From WHUA01 sp964585785 (GTDB lineage Bacteria; Pseudomonadota; Alphaproteobacteria; UBA8366): a DNA stretch of 13,738 nucleotides. Below are positions 1-7,827 of the stretch, piece by piece. Below the pieces are notes generated by a model that was not told the origin of the DNA, ran no database searches, and saw nothing but the letters and a program-made list of their open reading frames with translations. The position numbers and the translations under genes were made by a program. Where the stretch lies: the NCBI GenBank assembly GCA_964585785.1, contig CAZPFL010000138.1, forward strand, positions 1 to 13,738, read 5' to 3'. How positions within the stretch are numbered: the first letter of the stretch is position 1; the number at the start of each line of letters is the position of its first letter.

Positions 1-953
1 GCAACGAGGGCTCGGCCGGCTACATCCTGTCGATCACGGCGGCGGCGTTGCTGACATTGGCCTACTCGCTGCTTGGCGGCCTGCGCGCCTCGCTCCGCAC
101 CGACGTGTTCCAGATGAGCGTGCTGCTGGTTGTCGTGGCGATCCTGTTCGCCAAGGCATTGGGTCTCCCGGGGTTCGGCTGGACGGCGGCGCTGGCCAGC
201 AGCCCGGACCCGACGGGGCCCGGCTGGGTGCTGCTCGCGGTCGCGCTGCTGCAGATCTGGAGCTACCCGATGCACGACCCGGTGATGATGGACCGCGGCT
301 TCGTCGCCGACCGCGACACGACGCGGCGCAGCTTCATCCACGCTTGCTGGCTCTCGGCGGCCTGCATTCTCGTCTTCGGCCTGCTCGGCGTGGAGGCGGG
401 GCTGCTGAAACACGGCGGCGAGGATCTGGTCAAGACGCTGACCCGTATCCTGGGCGAGCCGATGATGGTCCTGTTCAATATCGCGCTCATTATCTCGGCG
501 GTCTCGACGCTGGACTCGACCTTCTCGAGCGCGTCCAAGCTCACCATCGTGGACATGCGGCTTGCCGCGCCGACGCCGAACAACGGCCGCATCGCGATGG
601 TCCTGTTCCTCATCGGCGGGCTGGCGTTCCTCTATGTCGGCAGCAAGGACCTGTACGCCGCGGTCGCGGTCAGCGGCACCGCTTCGATGTTCCTCGCGCC
701 GGTCGTCTTCTTCTCGGTCTGGGGCGGGCGCGACGTGGCGCGCTGGTCCTATGGCGTCGCCTTTGCCGCGGCGCTCTCAGGGGCGGCGCTCTACATGGTC
801 GAGGAGAGCGGCTATTTGTCGCTGATCCAGCCGCTGACCGGGATCGAGCACAAATACACCAAGCTCTTGGTGATCTGCGTTGCGGTGCTCGCTATCGGCT
901 GCGGCGCCTTCGCGCTTGGTCTCAAGCGGAAACCGGCGACCGCCGCCCCTTGA
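1..953 (+). CDS. Sodium:solute symporter (SSS/SLC5 family), 5'-truncated
   Basis: The reading frame is open from base 3 to the TGA at 951-953, so the gene starts upstream of the window and the last 316 or so residues are seen. The protein is strongly hydrophobic with several membrane helices. Family signatures are the AYSLLGGLRASLRTDVFQ segment (nt 60-113), which resembles the conserved SSS 'GGLxAVxxTDxxQ' helix, and STLDSTFSSASK (nt 504-539), which matches the Ser/Thr-rich helix lining the sodium site in SSS proteins. It is expected to be an inner-membrane Na+-coupled importer. The substrate cannot be told from this part. The C-terminus ends in a short basic tail (LKRKPATAAP). TTG at 48 is not a real start, because the coding frame continues upstream of it. 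The next gene lies 204 bases downstream, so co-transcription is uncertain. Confidence 0.85.
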   Translation, partial: NEGSAGYILSITAAALLTLAYSLLGGLRASLRTDVFQMSVLLVVVAILFAKALGLPGFGWTAALASSPDPTGPGWVLLAVALLQIWSYPMHDPVMMDRGFVADRDTTRRSFIHACWLSAACILVFGLLGVEAGLLKHGGEDLVKTLTRILGEPMMVLFNIALIISAVSTLDSTFSSASKLTIVDMRLAAPTPNNGRIAMVLFLIGGLAFLYVGSKDLYAAVAVSGTASMFLAPVVFFSVWGGRDVARWSYGVAFAAALSGAALYMVEESGYLSLIQPLTGIEHKYTKLLVICVAVLAIGCGAFALGLKRKPATAAP

Positions 954-1157
954 TCCTTGCGCGGCCCCTACCAATGTTCAGCAGTTAATCGGACGCGTCG
1001 CCGGCTGACCCCTAGCTTCGGTCCCGCCCGGCGCTGCGCCGTCCGATACGACTCCTTCGGCCAGTCGGCCGGCGACCGAGGGCAACCGTGAAATTGTCGG
1101 GGACGCGCCGGGTCCGGCCGTACCCGACATCCTGACCGAACGATCTCGGGACCGCAT

Positions 1158-2981
1158 ATGGGCTTCGTCGTGCTTGATACATTGGTGGCGCGCGGTGAGG
1201 GCGCTCTCCGGAAGGGGACGGCGTTCGCCCGCCTCGAGCGGATGCAGCTACGCCGCTTTCTGCGTGACAACGGCCTCGTGCTCGTCGTCGTGGCCAGTCT
1301 CGTCGGCGCGACCACGGGCACGATCTCATCGCTGATGTCAGTACTCTCGGAAATGCTGCACGGATGGTTCTACGGCCTGGAACCCGACGCGCGCCTCAGC
1401 ACCACGGCCGAGCTGCCGGCGATGCGAACCTTGCTGGTGATGCTGATTGCGGGCCTCGTCATCGGTGCGACAATTTGGCTCTGGCGTCGGCGGGCGCATG
1501 AAATCGTCGACCCGATCGAAGCCAACGCGCTGCACGGCGGGCGCATGTCGTTGACGGACAGCCTGTACATCGCCGTGCAATCGATGCTGTCGAGCGGCTT
1601 CGGGCTGTCGCTCGGAATCGAAGGCGGGTACACCCAGATCGCCGGCGCCATCGGATCGAAGATCGGCCGGTTTCTGAAGCGCCGCCGGATCGATGTGCGC
1701 TTGCTGGTCGGCGCCGGCACCGCCGGGGCCATCGCTGGCGCCTTCGACGCGCCGATTGCGGGCGCCGCTTATGCCTTCGAGCTGATCGTCGGCAGCTATA
1801 CCGTTCCGACGCTGGCGCCGGTCGTCGCCGCCGCCGTCTCCGGAACCCTGGCGGCGCAGATCCTGGTCGGCCATACCTTCCGCATCCCGCTCGAGGCCTG
1901 GGGCCTCAGCACGCACAGCGACATCGTCGGGTCGCTTGTCCTCGGGATCGTTTGCGGCCTGATCGGAATTGCCCTGATGCGGGGTGTCACTGCCACCGAG
2001 CGCCTTGCCAGGGCGAGCCGGCTGCCAATCGCCGTCAGGCCGGTCGTCGGCGGCCTGATCGTCGGTATGATCGCGATCGTCGCGCCGCATGTCCTCGGGG
2101 CCGGCCATGGCGCCATGGAGATGGTGCTGCAGTCCGACTGGCCCATTGGGCTGTTGTTGTTCGTCCTCGTCTTCAAGGTCGCCGCCTCGGCGGTTTCGCT
2201 TGGCGCTGGCTTCCGCGGTGGCCTGTTCTCGACCTCGCTGTATCTGGGCACAATAACCGGGGCGCTCGTCGCGGAGATGGGCGTCAAGGCGGGCCTCGTG
2301 CCGGCCGATGACGTGGGGATGCTGAGCCTCGTCGGCACCGCGAGCTTCGGGGCTGCGGTGATCGGCGCGCCGATGACCATGGCGCTGCTCGCGGTCGAGG
2401 TCACCGAAGACCTCTCCGTCGTCGGGCCCGTTCTGCTCGGCGTCGTCGCCGCCACGCTGACGGTGCGCCAGGTCTTCGGCTATTCCTTCGCGACGTGGCG
2501 CTTCCATCTGCGCGGCGAGGCCGTTCTCGGCGGCGCGGACATCGGCTGGACGCGCGAGACCACGGCGCGCAACCTCATGCGCCAGGACATCACGGTCGTG
2601 CCGGTCTCCATGTCGATCGCCGAATTCAAGGACCGCCATGCGCCCGGAACCGTCAAATACGCCATCGCGACCGACCGCGACGGCGCTTTCGCCGGGTTGG
2701 TCGATATGGCCGGTCTCTACGCTGAGCCGTCCCTGACGACGCCGGAAGCGGCCGAGGCGCAGACGATTGCCGCGATCCTGACGCACCAGGACGCGTGGGT
2801 CGAGGGCGTGAAGACCATCGACCGGCTGCTTCCCCTGTTCGAAGAGCAGGAGACCGAGATCCTCATCGTCGTCGATTCAGCAGGAACGCGCCGGGTCGAA
2901 GGCCTTATCACCGAGGCCTACACGCTGAAGCGCTACCGCCTTGAGCTCGAAGCCCGGCAGAAAGAAATCTTCGGGACGTAA
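1158..2981 (+). CDS. Divergent ClC-family chloride channel/antiporter-like protein with C-terminal CBS region
   Basis: This 607-residue membrane protein has ClC architecture: an N-terminal extension (1-38), a transmembrane domain (about 39-445) and a C-terminal regulatory region with two CBS-like repeats (about 468-520 and 535-590). ClC landmarks by position are GIEGGYTQIAGA (153-164, replacing GREGPxxQxGA; gating Glu kept as E155), FDAPIAGAAYAFE (196-208) and GAGFRGGLFS (349-358, replacing GxxGGxFxP). The first filter loop, normally GSGIP/GHGVP, reads AHEIVDP (113-119), and the C-terminal filter Tyr appears to be Ala. Fold and family are clear, but whether it carries chloride, another anion or nothing is open. 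The ATG at 1158 has only a weak upstream GGGA. An internal ATG at 1242 (MQLRRFL) is an alternative that removes 28 non-conserved residues. A repeat with terminator-like hairpins follows. Confidence 0.85.
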   Translation: MGFVVLDTLVARGEGALRKGTAFARLERMQLRRFLRDNGLVLVVVASLVGATTGTISSLMSVLSEMLHGWFYGLEPDARLSTTAELPAMRTLLVMLIAGLVIGATIWLWRRRAHEIVDPIEANALHGGRMSLTDSLYIAVQSMLSSGFGLSLGIEGGYTQIAGAIGSKIGRFLKRRRIDVRLLVGAGTAGAIAGAFDAPIAGAAYAFELIVGSYTVPTLAPVVAAAVSGTLAAQILVGHTFRIPLEAWGLSTHSDIVGSLVLGIVCGLIGIALMRGVTATERLARASRLPIAVRPVVGGLIVGMIAIVAPHVLGAGHGAMEMVLQSDWPIGLLLFVLVFKVAASAVSLGAGFRGGLFSTSLYLGTITGALVAEMGVKAGLVPADDVGMLSLVGTASFGAAVIGAPMTMALLAVEVTEDLSVVGPVLLGVVAATLTVRQVFGYSFATWRFHLRGEAVLGGADIGWTRETTARNLMRQDITVVPVSMSIAEFKDRHAPGTVKYAIATDRDGAFAGLVDMAGLYAEPSLTTPEAAEAQTIAAILTHQDAWVEGVKTIDRLLPLFEEQETEILIVVDSAGTRRVEGLITEAYTLKRYRLELEARQKEIFGT

Positions 2982-3043
2982 GGGCGCTGCGGCTGGTGCT
3001 AGCGCCAGCCGGCGCATCTTCCAAATTCAGTTTGCGAAAATAA

Positions 3044-3147
3044 GGTCCTCCCCCCTTGCGGGGGAGGATTTAGGTGGGGGGTCGATAACAAAATGTTTGT
3101 TGTCTTAGTCCCCCACCCTAACCCTCCCCCGCAAGGGGGGAGGGAAT
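3044..3147. repeat. Composite palindromic intergenic repeat, copy 1 (order A-B)
   Basis: Two half-units face each other. Half-unit A (3045-3081) folds as CCTCCCCC/GGGGGAGG around CTTGC and ends in AGGTGGGGGG. Half-unit B (3110-3147) starts CCCCCACCCTAA and folds as CCCTCCCCC/GGGGGAGGG around GCAAG. A and B are close to reverse complements, so the whole element is one large imperfect palindrome centred near 3094, where AACAAA-ATG-TTTGTT forms a small hairpin. It sits between two convergent genes (ClC plus, dehydrogenase minus), so it could end transcription in both directions, although no clear U-tract follows the stems. Such GC-rich repeats are common in alphaproteobacterial genomes. Confidence 0.85.
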
Positions 3148-3160
3148 ACAGTTCCGTCAC

Positions 3161-4099
3161 TTAGATCGGCGGGTCGCGGCGGAGGGCTTCCTTGAGGTCC
3201 TCCGGGTCGACCTTGATCTCGACGGCTGCGCGCTCTTCCTGCAGCACCATGGCGATGCGGGAGTCGAGCTTGTCCCAGCCGGGCCGGTTGAGCGCCTCGG
3301 TCATGTCGGCGAGCGCGAGGTTCGCCATCTTCATCGGCACGCCGAGGTCGCGGCCGAGCTGGGTCGCGAGCGTCACGTCCTTGTGCGCAAGGCGCAGCGC
3401 GAAGGCGGCCGGGTCGTATTTGTGCGGCAGGAACTGGTCCTTGAGCCCGTCGAAGGTGCGCCGGCGGCCCTGCGCGCCCATGCGCACCGCTTCCCACAGC
3501 GCCAGCGGCGGGACGCCGCCCTTGACGCCGAGCGTGAACACCTCGGCGAGGCAGGTCTGGATCGCGTAGCCCGCGCAGTTATGCACCAGCTTGGCGACCG
3601 AGCCGGCGCCGATCTCGCCGATATAGGCGGGCTGGTCGCCGATGGCGTCGATCAGCCGCTTGTGCTCGTCGTATTTGGCCTTGTTGCCGCCGATCCAGAG
3701 CGCGAGCTTGCCGCTCTTGGCGCCATGCGGGCCGCCGCTGACCGGCGCGTCGAGCATGTAGACGCCCTTTTTCTCGAACTCGGCGGCGATCCTGCGCACG
3801 ACGGTCGGCGAGTTGGTCGAGAGGTCGAAGTAGGCGGCCCCCTTCTTCATGCCGGCGAGCAGACCGTCGGCGCCCAGCGCCACCGCCTCGACCTCGATCG
3901 GGCCCGGCAGGGAGGTGAAGATGACGTCGCACTCCTGGGCGAGCGCCTTCGGCGTGTCGGCCCATTCGGCGCCATCGGCGAGATGCTGCTTCGCCGCCTC
4001 CTTGCGCACGTCGTGCACGACCAGCTTGACCTGCGCCTTCTGCAGGTTCGAGGCCATGCTCGCGCCCATGGTGCCCAACCCGATGAATCCCACCTTCAT
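3161..4099 (-). CDS. 3-hydroxyisobutyrate dehydrogenase-family oxidoreductase
   Basis: This 312-residue protein is a beta-hydroxyacid dehydrogenase, a family whose members oxidise short beta-hydroxyacids with NAD(P)+. The N-terminal Rossmann motif GFIGLGTMGASMASNL (residues 4-19) binds the cofactor. DAPVSGGPHGAKSG (117-130) is the substrate-binding signature, and GAGSVAKLVHN (164-174) holds the catalytic Lys170 and Asn174. HKD (239-241) matches the conserved C-terminal Lys-Asp pair. Length is normal for the family. The start is supported by GGGAGG about five bases before the ATG. It is divergent from an acyl-CoA dehydrogenase across 231 bases, which suggests a role in branched-chain or beta-hydroxyacid catabolism. 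The exact substrate is not shown: hydroxyisobutyrate, tartronate semialdehyde and other acids are all used in this family. Confidence 0.88.
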   Translation of the reverse strand: MKVGFIGLGTMGASMASNLQKAQVKLVVHDVRKEAAKQHLADGAEWADTPKALAQECDVIFTSLPGPIEVEAVALGADGLLAGMKKGAAYFDLSTNSPTVVRRIAAEFEKKGVYMLDAPVSGGPHGAKSGKLALWIGGNKAKYDEHKRLIDAIGDQPAYIGEIGAGSVAKLVHNCAGYAIQTCLAEVFTLGVKGGVPPLALWEAVRMGAQGRRRTFDGLKDQFLPHKYDPAAFALRLAHKDVTLATQLGRDLGVPMKMANLALADMTEALNRPGWDKLDSRIAMVLQEERAAVEIKVDPEDLKEALRRDPPI

Positions 4100-4260
4100 G
4101 TCTTCCTCCCTTTCGTGAGTGACTGTGTGAATGTTTGCTTGATGTCCGGCACGGCCGGCGCCCGGCTTCGGGCGGCGCGCCGCAGGGATCGGATGCTGCC
4201 GCTAGGGTAGATCAGATCGGCCCTCCGACGCCAATTCTCCGTATGGCCGCAGCCGAAGCC

Positions 4261-4290
4261 TTGGCGGGCCGGGGTGGCGACCGGTAATAT
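4261..4290 (+). promoter_or_regulatory. Possible sigma70-type promoter for the first acyl-CoA dehydrogenase
   Basis: TTGGCG (4261-4266) and TAATAT (4285-4290) are spaced by 18 bases, about 40 bases upstream of the ATG at 4331. Each box matches the consensus only in part. It lies in the 231-base gap between two divergent genes, where promoters for both strands are expected. The call is by eye and weak. Confidence 0.25.
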
Positions 4291-4330
4291 CCCGCAAAAC
4301 AACAGGCCACCGGCCTTAGGGAAGGACAGG

Positions 4331-5497
4331 ATGGATTTCACATTGACGCCCGAGCAGGAAGCGATCCGCGAGAATGTCGAGCGGCTCTGCGCCCGCTTCG
4401 ACGACGACTACTGGCTCGATCGCGACGACACCGGGGAGTTCCCGGCCGACTTCCACCAGGCGATGGCGGAGGCGGGCTGGCTCGGCATCGCCATGCCGGA
4501 GGAATTCGGCGGCGCTGCTCTCGGCGTGACCGAGGCGGCGATCCTGATGCACACGGTGGCGCGGTCGTCGGGCGGGATGAGCGCGGCGTCCGCGATCCAT
4601 ATCAACATCTTCGGCCCGCACCCGATCGTCGTCTTCGGCACCCAGGAGCAGAAGGCGCGCTGGCTGCCGGACCTGATCCAGGGCAAGAAGATCACCTGCT
4701 TCGGCGTGACCGAGCCGGACGCCGGGCTCAACACGTCCAAGATCAAGACGCGGGCGGAGCGCAGCGGCAACGGCTTCGTGGTCAACGGCAAGAAGATCTG
4801 GACCACGACCGGGCAGGAAGCGCACAAGATCATGCTGCTCGCCCGCACGACGCCGATCGAGCAGTGCCAGCGGCCGACCGACGGCCTCAGCATCTTCTAC
4901 ACCGACCTCGACCGGAAATACTGCGACGTGCGCGTGATCCCCAAGATGGGGCGCAAGGCGGTCGATTCCAACGAGGTCTTCATCGACGGCCTGCCGGTGC
5001 CGGCCGAGGACCTGATCGGCGAGGAAGGGAAGGGCTTCCGCTACCTGCTGCACAGCCTCAACCCGGAACGCGTGCTGGTGGGCGTCGAGGGCATCGGCAT
5101 CGGTCAGAACGCGCTGGCCCGCGCGGTGCGCTACGCCAAGGACCGCGTCGTCTTCGACCGGCCGATCGGCATGAACCAGTCGATCCAGCACCCGCTGGCC
5201 GAGCTGTGGTGCGAGCTCGAGGCGGCCTGGCTGATGGCGATGAACGCGGCCGGCCTCTACGACGCGGGCAAGGAATGCGGCGCTTACTGCAACGCGACGA
5301 AGTATCTCGGCGGCGAGCTCGGCTTCAAGGCGTGCCAGCAGGCGGTCATGACCCATGGCGGCATGGGCTACGCAAAGGAGTTCCACGTCGAGCGCTTGCT
5401 CCGCGAATCCCTGATCTGCCGCATCGCCCCGATCAGCCCGCAGCTGATCCTGAGCTACATCTCCGAACGCGTGCTGGGGCTGCCGCGGAGTTATTGA
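4331..5497 (+). CDS. Acyl-CoA dehydrogenase (IVD/LCAD-type catalytic Glu position)
   Basis: This 388-residue FAD enzyme should introduce a trans-2 double bond into an acyl-CoA and pass electrons to ETF. ACAD features in order are MDFTLTPEQEAIRE at the N-terminus, MPEEFGG (55-61), the FAD/substrate strand CFGVTEPDAGLNTS (123-136), KMGRKAVDSNEVFID (205-219), DRPIGMNQSIQHPLAE (276-291) and THGGMGYAKEFHVERLLRES (341-360). Where MCAD has its catalytic Glu in YEGTSQ, this protein reads APISPQ. A Glu is present at LNPERV (E246), which matches the catalytic position of isovaleryl-CoA and long-chain dehydrogenases. ATG 4331 was chosen over an in-frame start at 4274 because homology begins at MDF and AGGGAAGGA precedes it. 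Chain length or branching of the substrate cannot be fixed. Confidence 0.9.
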   Translation: MDFTLTPEQEAIRENVERLCARFDDDYWLDRDDTGEFPADFHQAMAEAGWLGIAMPEEFGGAALGVTEAAILMHTVARSSGGMSAASAIHINIFGPHPIVVFGTQEQKARWLPDLIQGKKITCFGVTEPDAGLNTSKIKTRAERSGNGFVVNGKKIWTTTGQEAHKIMLLARTTPIEQCQRPTDGLSIFYTDLDRKYCDVRVIPKMGRKAVDSNEVFIDGLPVPAEDLIGEEGKGFRYLLHSLNPERVLVGVEGIGIGQNALARAVRYAKDRVVFDRPIGMNQSIQHPLAELWCELEAAWLMAMNAAGLYDAGKECGAYCNATKYLGGELGFKACQQAVMTHGGMGYAKEFHVERLLRESLICRIAPISPQLILSYISERVLGLPRSY

Positions 5498-5503
5498 GGG
5501 TTA

Positions 5504-5605
5504 CCCCCCACCCTAACCCTCTCCCGCAAGGGGGGAGGGAATAACGACAGCGCTAATTTATTCAAAGTCCTCCCCCTTGATGGGGGAGGATTTAGGTGGG
5601 GGGAG
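5504..5605. repeat. Composite palindromic intergenic repeat, copy 2 (order B-A)
   Basis: The same two half-units as at 3044-3147 occur here in swapped order. Half-unit B (5504-5542) begins CCCCCCACCCTAA and folds around GCAA. Half-unit A (5567-5605) begins GTCCTCCCCCTTG and ends GGTGGGGGG. The spacer between them (GACAGCGCTAATTTATTC) differs from copy 1. The element begins seven bases after an acyl-CoA dehydrogenase stop codon and ends shortly before the end of the convergent SDR gene, so it may act as a two-way terminator. Confidence 0.85.
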
Positions 5606-5625
5606 GAAGCTCGAACGTCTGCTTC

Positions 5626-6480
5626 TCAAATCCTGAACCAGTCCGGCCGACCGGTCGGCCAGGGGTCGCCCCACATCTGCTGGCCGCCGTCGACGGTCAC
5701 CACTTCGCCGGTGATGAACTTGGCGGAGGGCGCGGCGAGGTAGACGCAGGCCTCCGCGATGTCCTGCGCGTCACCGCTGCGGCGCATCGGGTTGGACTGG
5801 GCGTAGGTCGCCACGCCCTCGGGTGAATAGACGCCGTAGCCCTCAGTCTCGCAGCAGCCCGGGGCGACGCAGTTGACGCGGATCTTCAGCGGCGCCCATT
5901 CGACGGCGACGCTCTTGGAGAGATAGACCACGCCCGCGCGCGCGGCAGCCGTGTGCGCGATGCCCGGCAGGCCGCGCCAGATGTCGGCGACGACGTTGAC
6001 GATGGCGCCCGGTTTCTTGTCGTCCCGCCAGCGCCGCGCGGCGGCTTGCATCATGTACCAGCTGCCGTTGAGGTTGGTGTCGATCACCGCGTTCCAGCCC
6101 TTGACCGAATAGTCGATCGCCGGCTGCGGGAACTGCCCGCCGGCGTTGTTGATCAGCGCGTCGAGCCCGCCGAAGGCGTCCCAGGTCTCGCCGATCAGCG
6201 TCGCCACCTGGTCGGGGTCGCGGATGGTCATCGCCCGATGCTCGACGGTCGCGCCGAGCGAGCGGAAGAAATCGGCGGCGCGGGCGATCTTGTCTTCGTT
6301 GCGGCCGCAGACCATGAGCTTGGCGCCGAGGCGGGCGAACAGCGCGGCGATGGCCTTGCCGAGCCCGCTGCCCGCGCCGGACACCAGCACCGTCTTGCCC
6401 GCGAACAGGTCGCTGCGGAAGACGGTCGGCTGCGTGCGCAGCTCGTCCTCGGTGAAGCCGAATTTCTGGTCGTCGGTCAT
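5626..6480 (-). CDS. Short-chain dehydrogenase/reductase, enoyl/dienoyl-CoA reductase-like
   Basis: This 284-residue SDR has the glycine-rich cofactor motif VSGAGSGLGKAIA (33-45), NNAGG (111-115), a DTNLNGSW stretch with the structural Asn136, and a C-terminal ITGEVVTVDGGQQMWG segment. Around the active site it reads HTAAARAGVVYLSKS (176-190). The usual YxxxK is absent: Thr and Arg181 stand where Tyr and Lys normally do. The AARAGV...LSKSVAVEW pattern resembles peroxisomal trans-2-enoyl-CoA reductase and 2,4-dienoyl-CoA reductase, which also depart from the canonical SDR tetrad. A role in reducing unsaturated acyl-CoAs beside two acyl-CoA dehydrogenases is plausible but inferred. The ATG at 6480 lacks a strong Shine-Dalgarno. 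It is divergent from the second acyl-CoA dehydrogenase. Confidence 0.85.
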   Translation of the reverse strand: MTDDQKFGFTEDELRTQPTVFRSDLFAGKTVLVSGAGSGLGKAIAALFARLGAKLMVCGRNEDKIARAADFFRSLGATVEHRAMTIRDPDQVATLIGETWDAFGGLDALINNAGGQFPQPAIDYSVKGWNAVIDTNLNGSWYMMQAAARRWRDDKKPGAIVNVVADIWRGLPGIAHTAAARAGVVYLSKSVAVEWAPLKIRVNCVAPGCCETEGYGVYSPEGVATYAQSNPMRRSGDAQDIAEACVYLAAPSAKFITGEVVTVDGGQQMWGDPWPTGRPDWFRI

Positions 6481-6521
6481 GGCGCGGAGTCCGTAGGCAA
6501 TTTCTCAGGATCTCACTGTAG

Positions 6522-6550
6522 CCTCATGTTGAGCCGGTCGAAACATGAGG
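6522..6550. repeat. Short hairpin of REP type
   Basis: CCTCATGTT and AACATGAGG form a perfect 9-bp inverted repeat around a GAGCCGGTCGA loop. It resembles the small dispersed hairpins built on a GAGCCxGTCGAA core that are common in alphaproteobacterial intergenic DNA. It lies in the gap between divergent genes, upstream of both starts, so it is not a terminator for either. Confidence 0.55.
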
Positions 6551-6626
6551 TGGGGTGAGACGGTCGTGAACGTGGGTGCCACATCGCCCTTCCGCCCGCC
6601 CGGGTCCCTGGACTAAGGTCATGTCC

Positions 6627-7787
6627 ATGGATTTTGCGTTCACGCCCGAACAGGAAGCGATCCGCGAAACCGCGCAGCGGTTCGCGCGCGAGAAGCTGTT
6701 GCCCGGCTACCAGTCCTGCGCGCGGAGCGGGCGGCTCGACCGTGCGGTGCTGCGCGAGATGGGATCGCTCGGGCTGATCGCGCCCGACCTGCCGGAGGAT
6801 TTCGGCGGCTTTGGGCTCGACGGGCTGACCAGCGGGCTGATCGTCGAAGCGCTGTCCTATGGCGACTTCAACATGGCCTATGTGCCGCTGCTGACCGGGC
6901 TGTCCGGCCGTATCGTCTGTGACCACGCAACGCCCGCGTTGGCGCAGCAGTGGGTGCCCAAGCTGGTGGCGGGCGAGGCGCTGATCGGCCTCGCGCTGAC
7001 CGAGCCGCGCGGCGGCAGCGACGCCGCCAACCTACAGCTCAAAGCCGAGCCCGCCGGCAACGCCGCCTATCGGATCAATGGCGAAAAGACCTCGATCTCG
7101 ATCGCCGACCAGGCGGATGTCTTCGTCGTCTTCGCGCGCACCGGCAAGCCGGACGAGGGCGCGCGGGGCGTCAGCGCCTTTTTGGTGCCGGCGGACCTGC
7201 CCGGGCTCACGCGTACGCGCTTCGACGATTTCGGCTCGGAGTCCGTCGGGCGCGGCTCGCTGTTCTTCGACGATGTCGAGCTGCCGGCGGAGAACCTGCT
7301 GGGGCGCGAAGGCGGCGGCTTCTACCAGGTGATGCAGGGCTTCGACTACAGCCGCGCGCTGATCGGCCTGCAATGCATCGCCGCCGCGCAGGCCTCGCTC
7401 GATGAGAGCTGGGCCCATGTGCAGGAGCGCGAGACCTTCGGCCGGCCGCTGGCGCAATACCAGGGCGTGAGCTTTCCGCTCGCCGAGGGTGAGACGCTGC
7501 TCGCCGCCGCGCGGCTGCTCTGCTACGAGACGCTGTGGCTGCGCGATCAAGGAAAGCCGCACACGGACAAGGCGGCGATGTGCAAATGGTTCGCGCCCAA
7601 GACGGCGGCCGACGTCATCCACAACTGCCTGCTCGTGCACGGGCACGCCGGCTATTCCAAGGACTCGCCGCACCAGCAGCGGCTGCGCGACGTGATCGGG
7701 CTCGAGATCGGCGACGGCACCGCGCAGATTTCCAAGCTCATCATCGCCCGCGAGCGCATCGGCAACATCGCGGTGCAGTACCGGTGA
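6627..7787 (+). CDS. Acyl-CoA dehydrogenase with Asp at the catalytic Glu position
   Basis: This 386-residue ACAD is paralogous to the gene at 4331, and both begin MDF.FTPEQEAIRE. Features are DLPEDFGGFG (54-63), LALTEPRGGSDAANL (122-136), the GEKTSISIADQAD region (152-164), FDDVELPAENLLG (214-226), ETFGRPLAQYQGVSFPLAE (269-287), VHGHAGYSKD (337-346) and EIGDGTAQISKLIIARE (360-376). In MCAD-type enzymes the last segment reads YEGTSQ with the catalytic Glu. Here Asp363 takes that place, and the alternative IVD-type position carries Ser242 (FDYSR). An IGDGTA version recurs in some ACAD branches, so the enzyme may still be active, perhaps on cyclic or branched acyl-CoAs. ATG 6627 sits eight bases after AAGG; ATG 6621 lies only two bases after it and is less likely. 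Confidence 0.88.
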   Translation: MDFAFTPEQEAIRETAQRFAREKLLPGYQSCARSGRLDRAVLREMGSLGLIAPDLPEDFGGFGLDGLTSGLIVEALSYGDFNMAYVPLLTGLSGRIVCDHATPALAQQWVPKLVAGEALIGLALTEPRGGSDAANLQLKAEPAGNAAYRINGEKTSISIADQADVFVVFARTGKPDEGARGVSAFLVPADLPGLTRTRFDDFGSESVGRGSLFFDDVELPAENLLGREGGGFYQVMQGFDYSRALIGLQCIAAAQASLDESWAHVQERETFGRPLAQYQGVSFPLAEGETLLAAARLLCYETLWLRDQGKPHTDKAAMCKWFAPKTAADVIHNCLLVHGHAGYSKDSPHQQRLRDVIGLEIGDGTAQISKLIIARERIGNIAVQYR

Positions 7788-7827
7788 GGGTACCCCACGG
7801 GACGCCATAAGCTTGATTTTGCGGTCG

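Noticed and set aside
954..1157. Possible gene or RNA between the symporter and the ClC gene
   Set aside because: Only short frames without motifs or ribosome sites were seen, and no stable RNA signature was found.
1338..2786. Long minus-strand frame (482 codons) opposite the ClC gene
   Set aside because: The translation is rich in Arg, Asp, Gly and His with no domain, as expected for the shadow of a GC-rich gene. The plus-strand frame has clear ClC motifs.
4316..5386. Minus-strand frame (356 codons) opposite the first acyl-CoA dehydrogenase
   Set aside because: It has low-complexity Val/Leu/Arg/Ala composition and no motif, and the opposite strand is a full acyl-CoA dehydrogenase.
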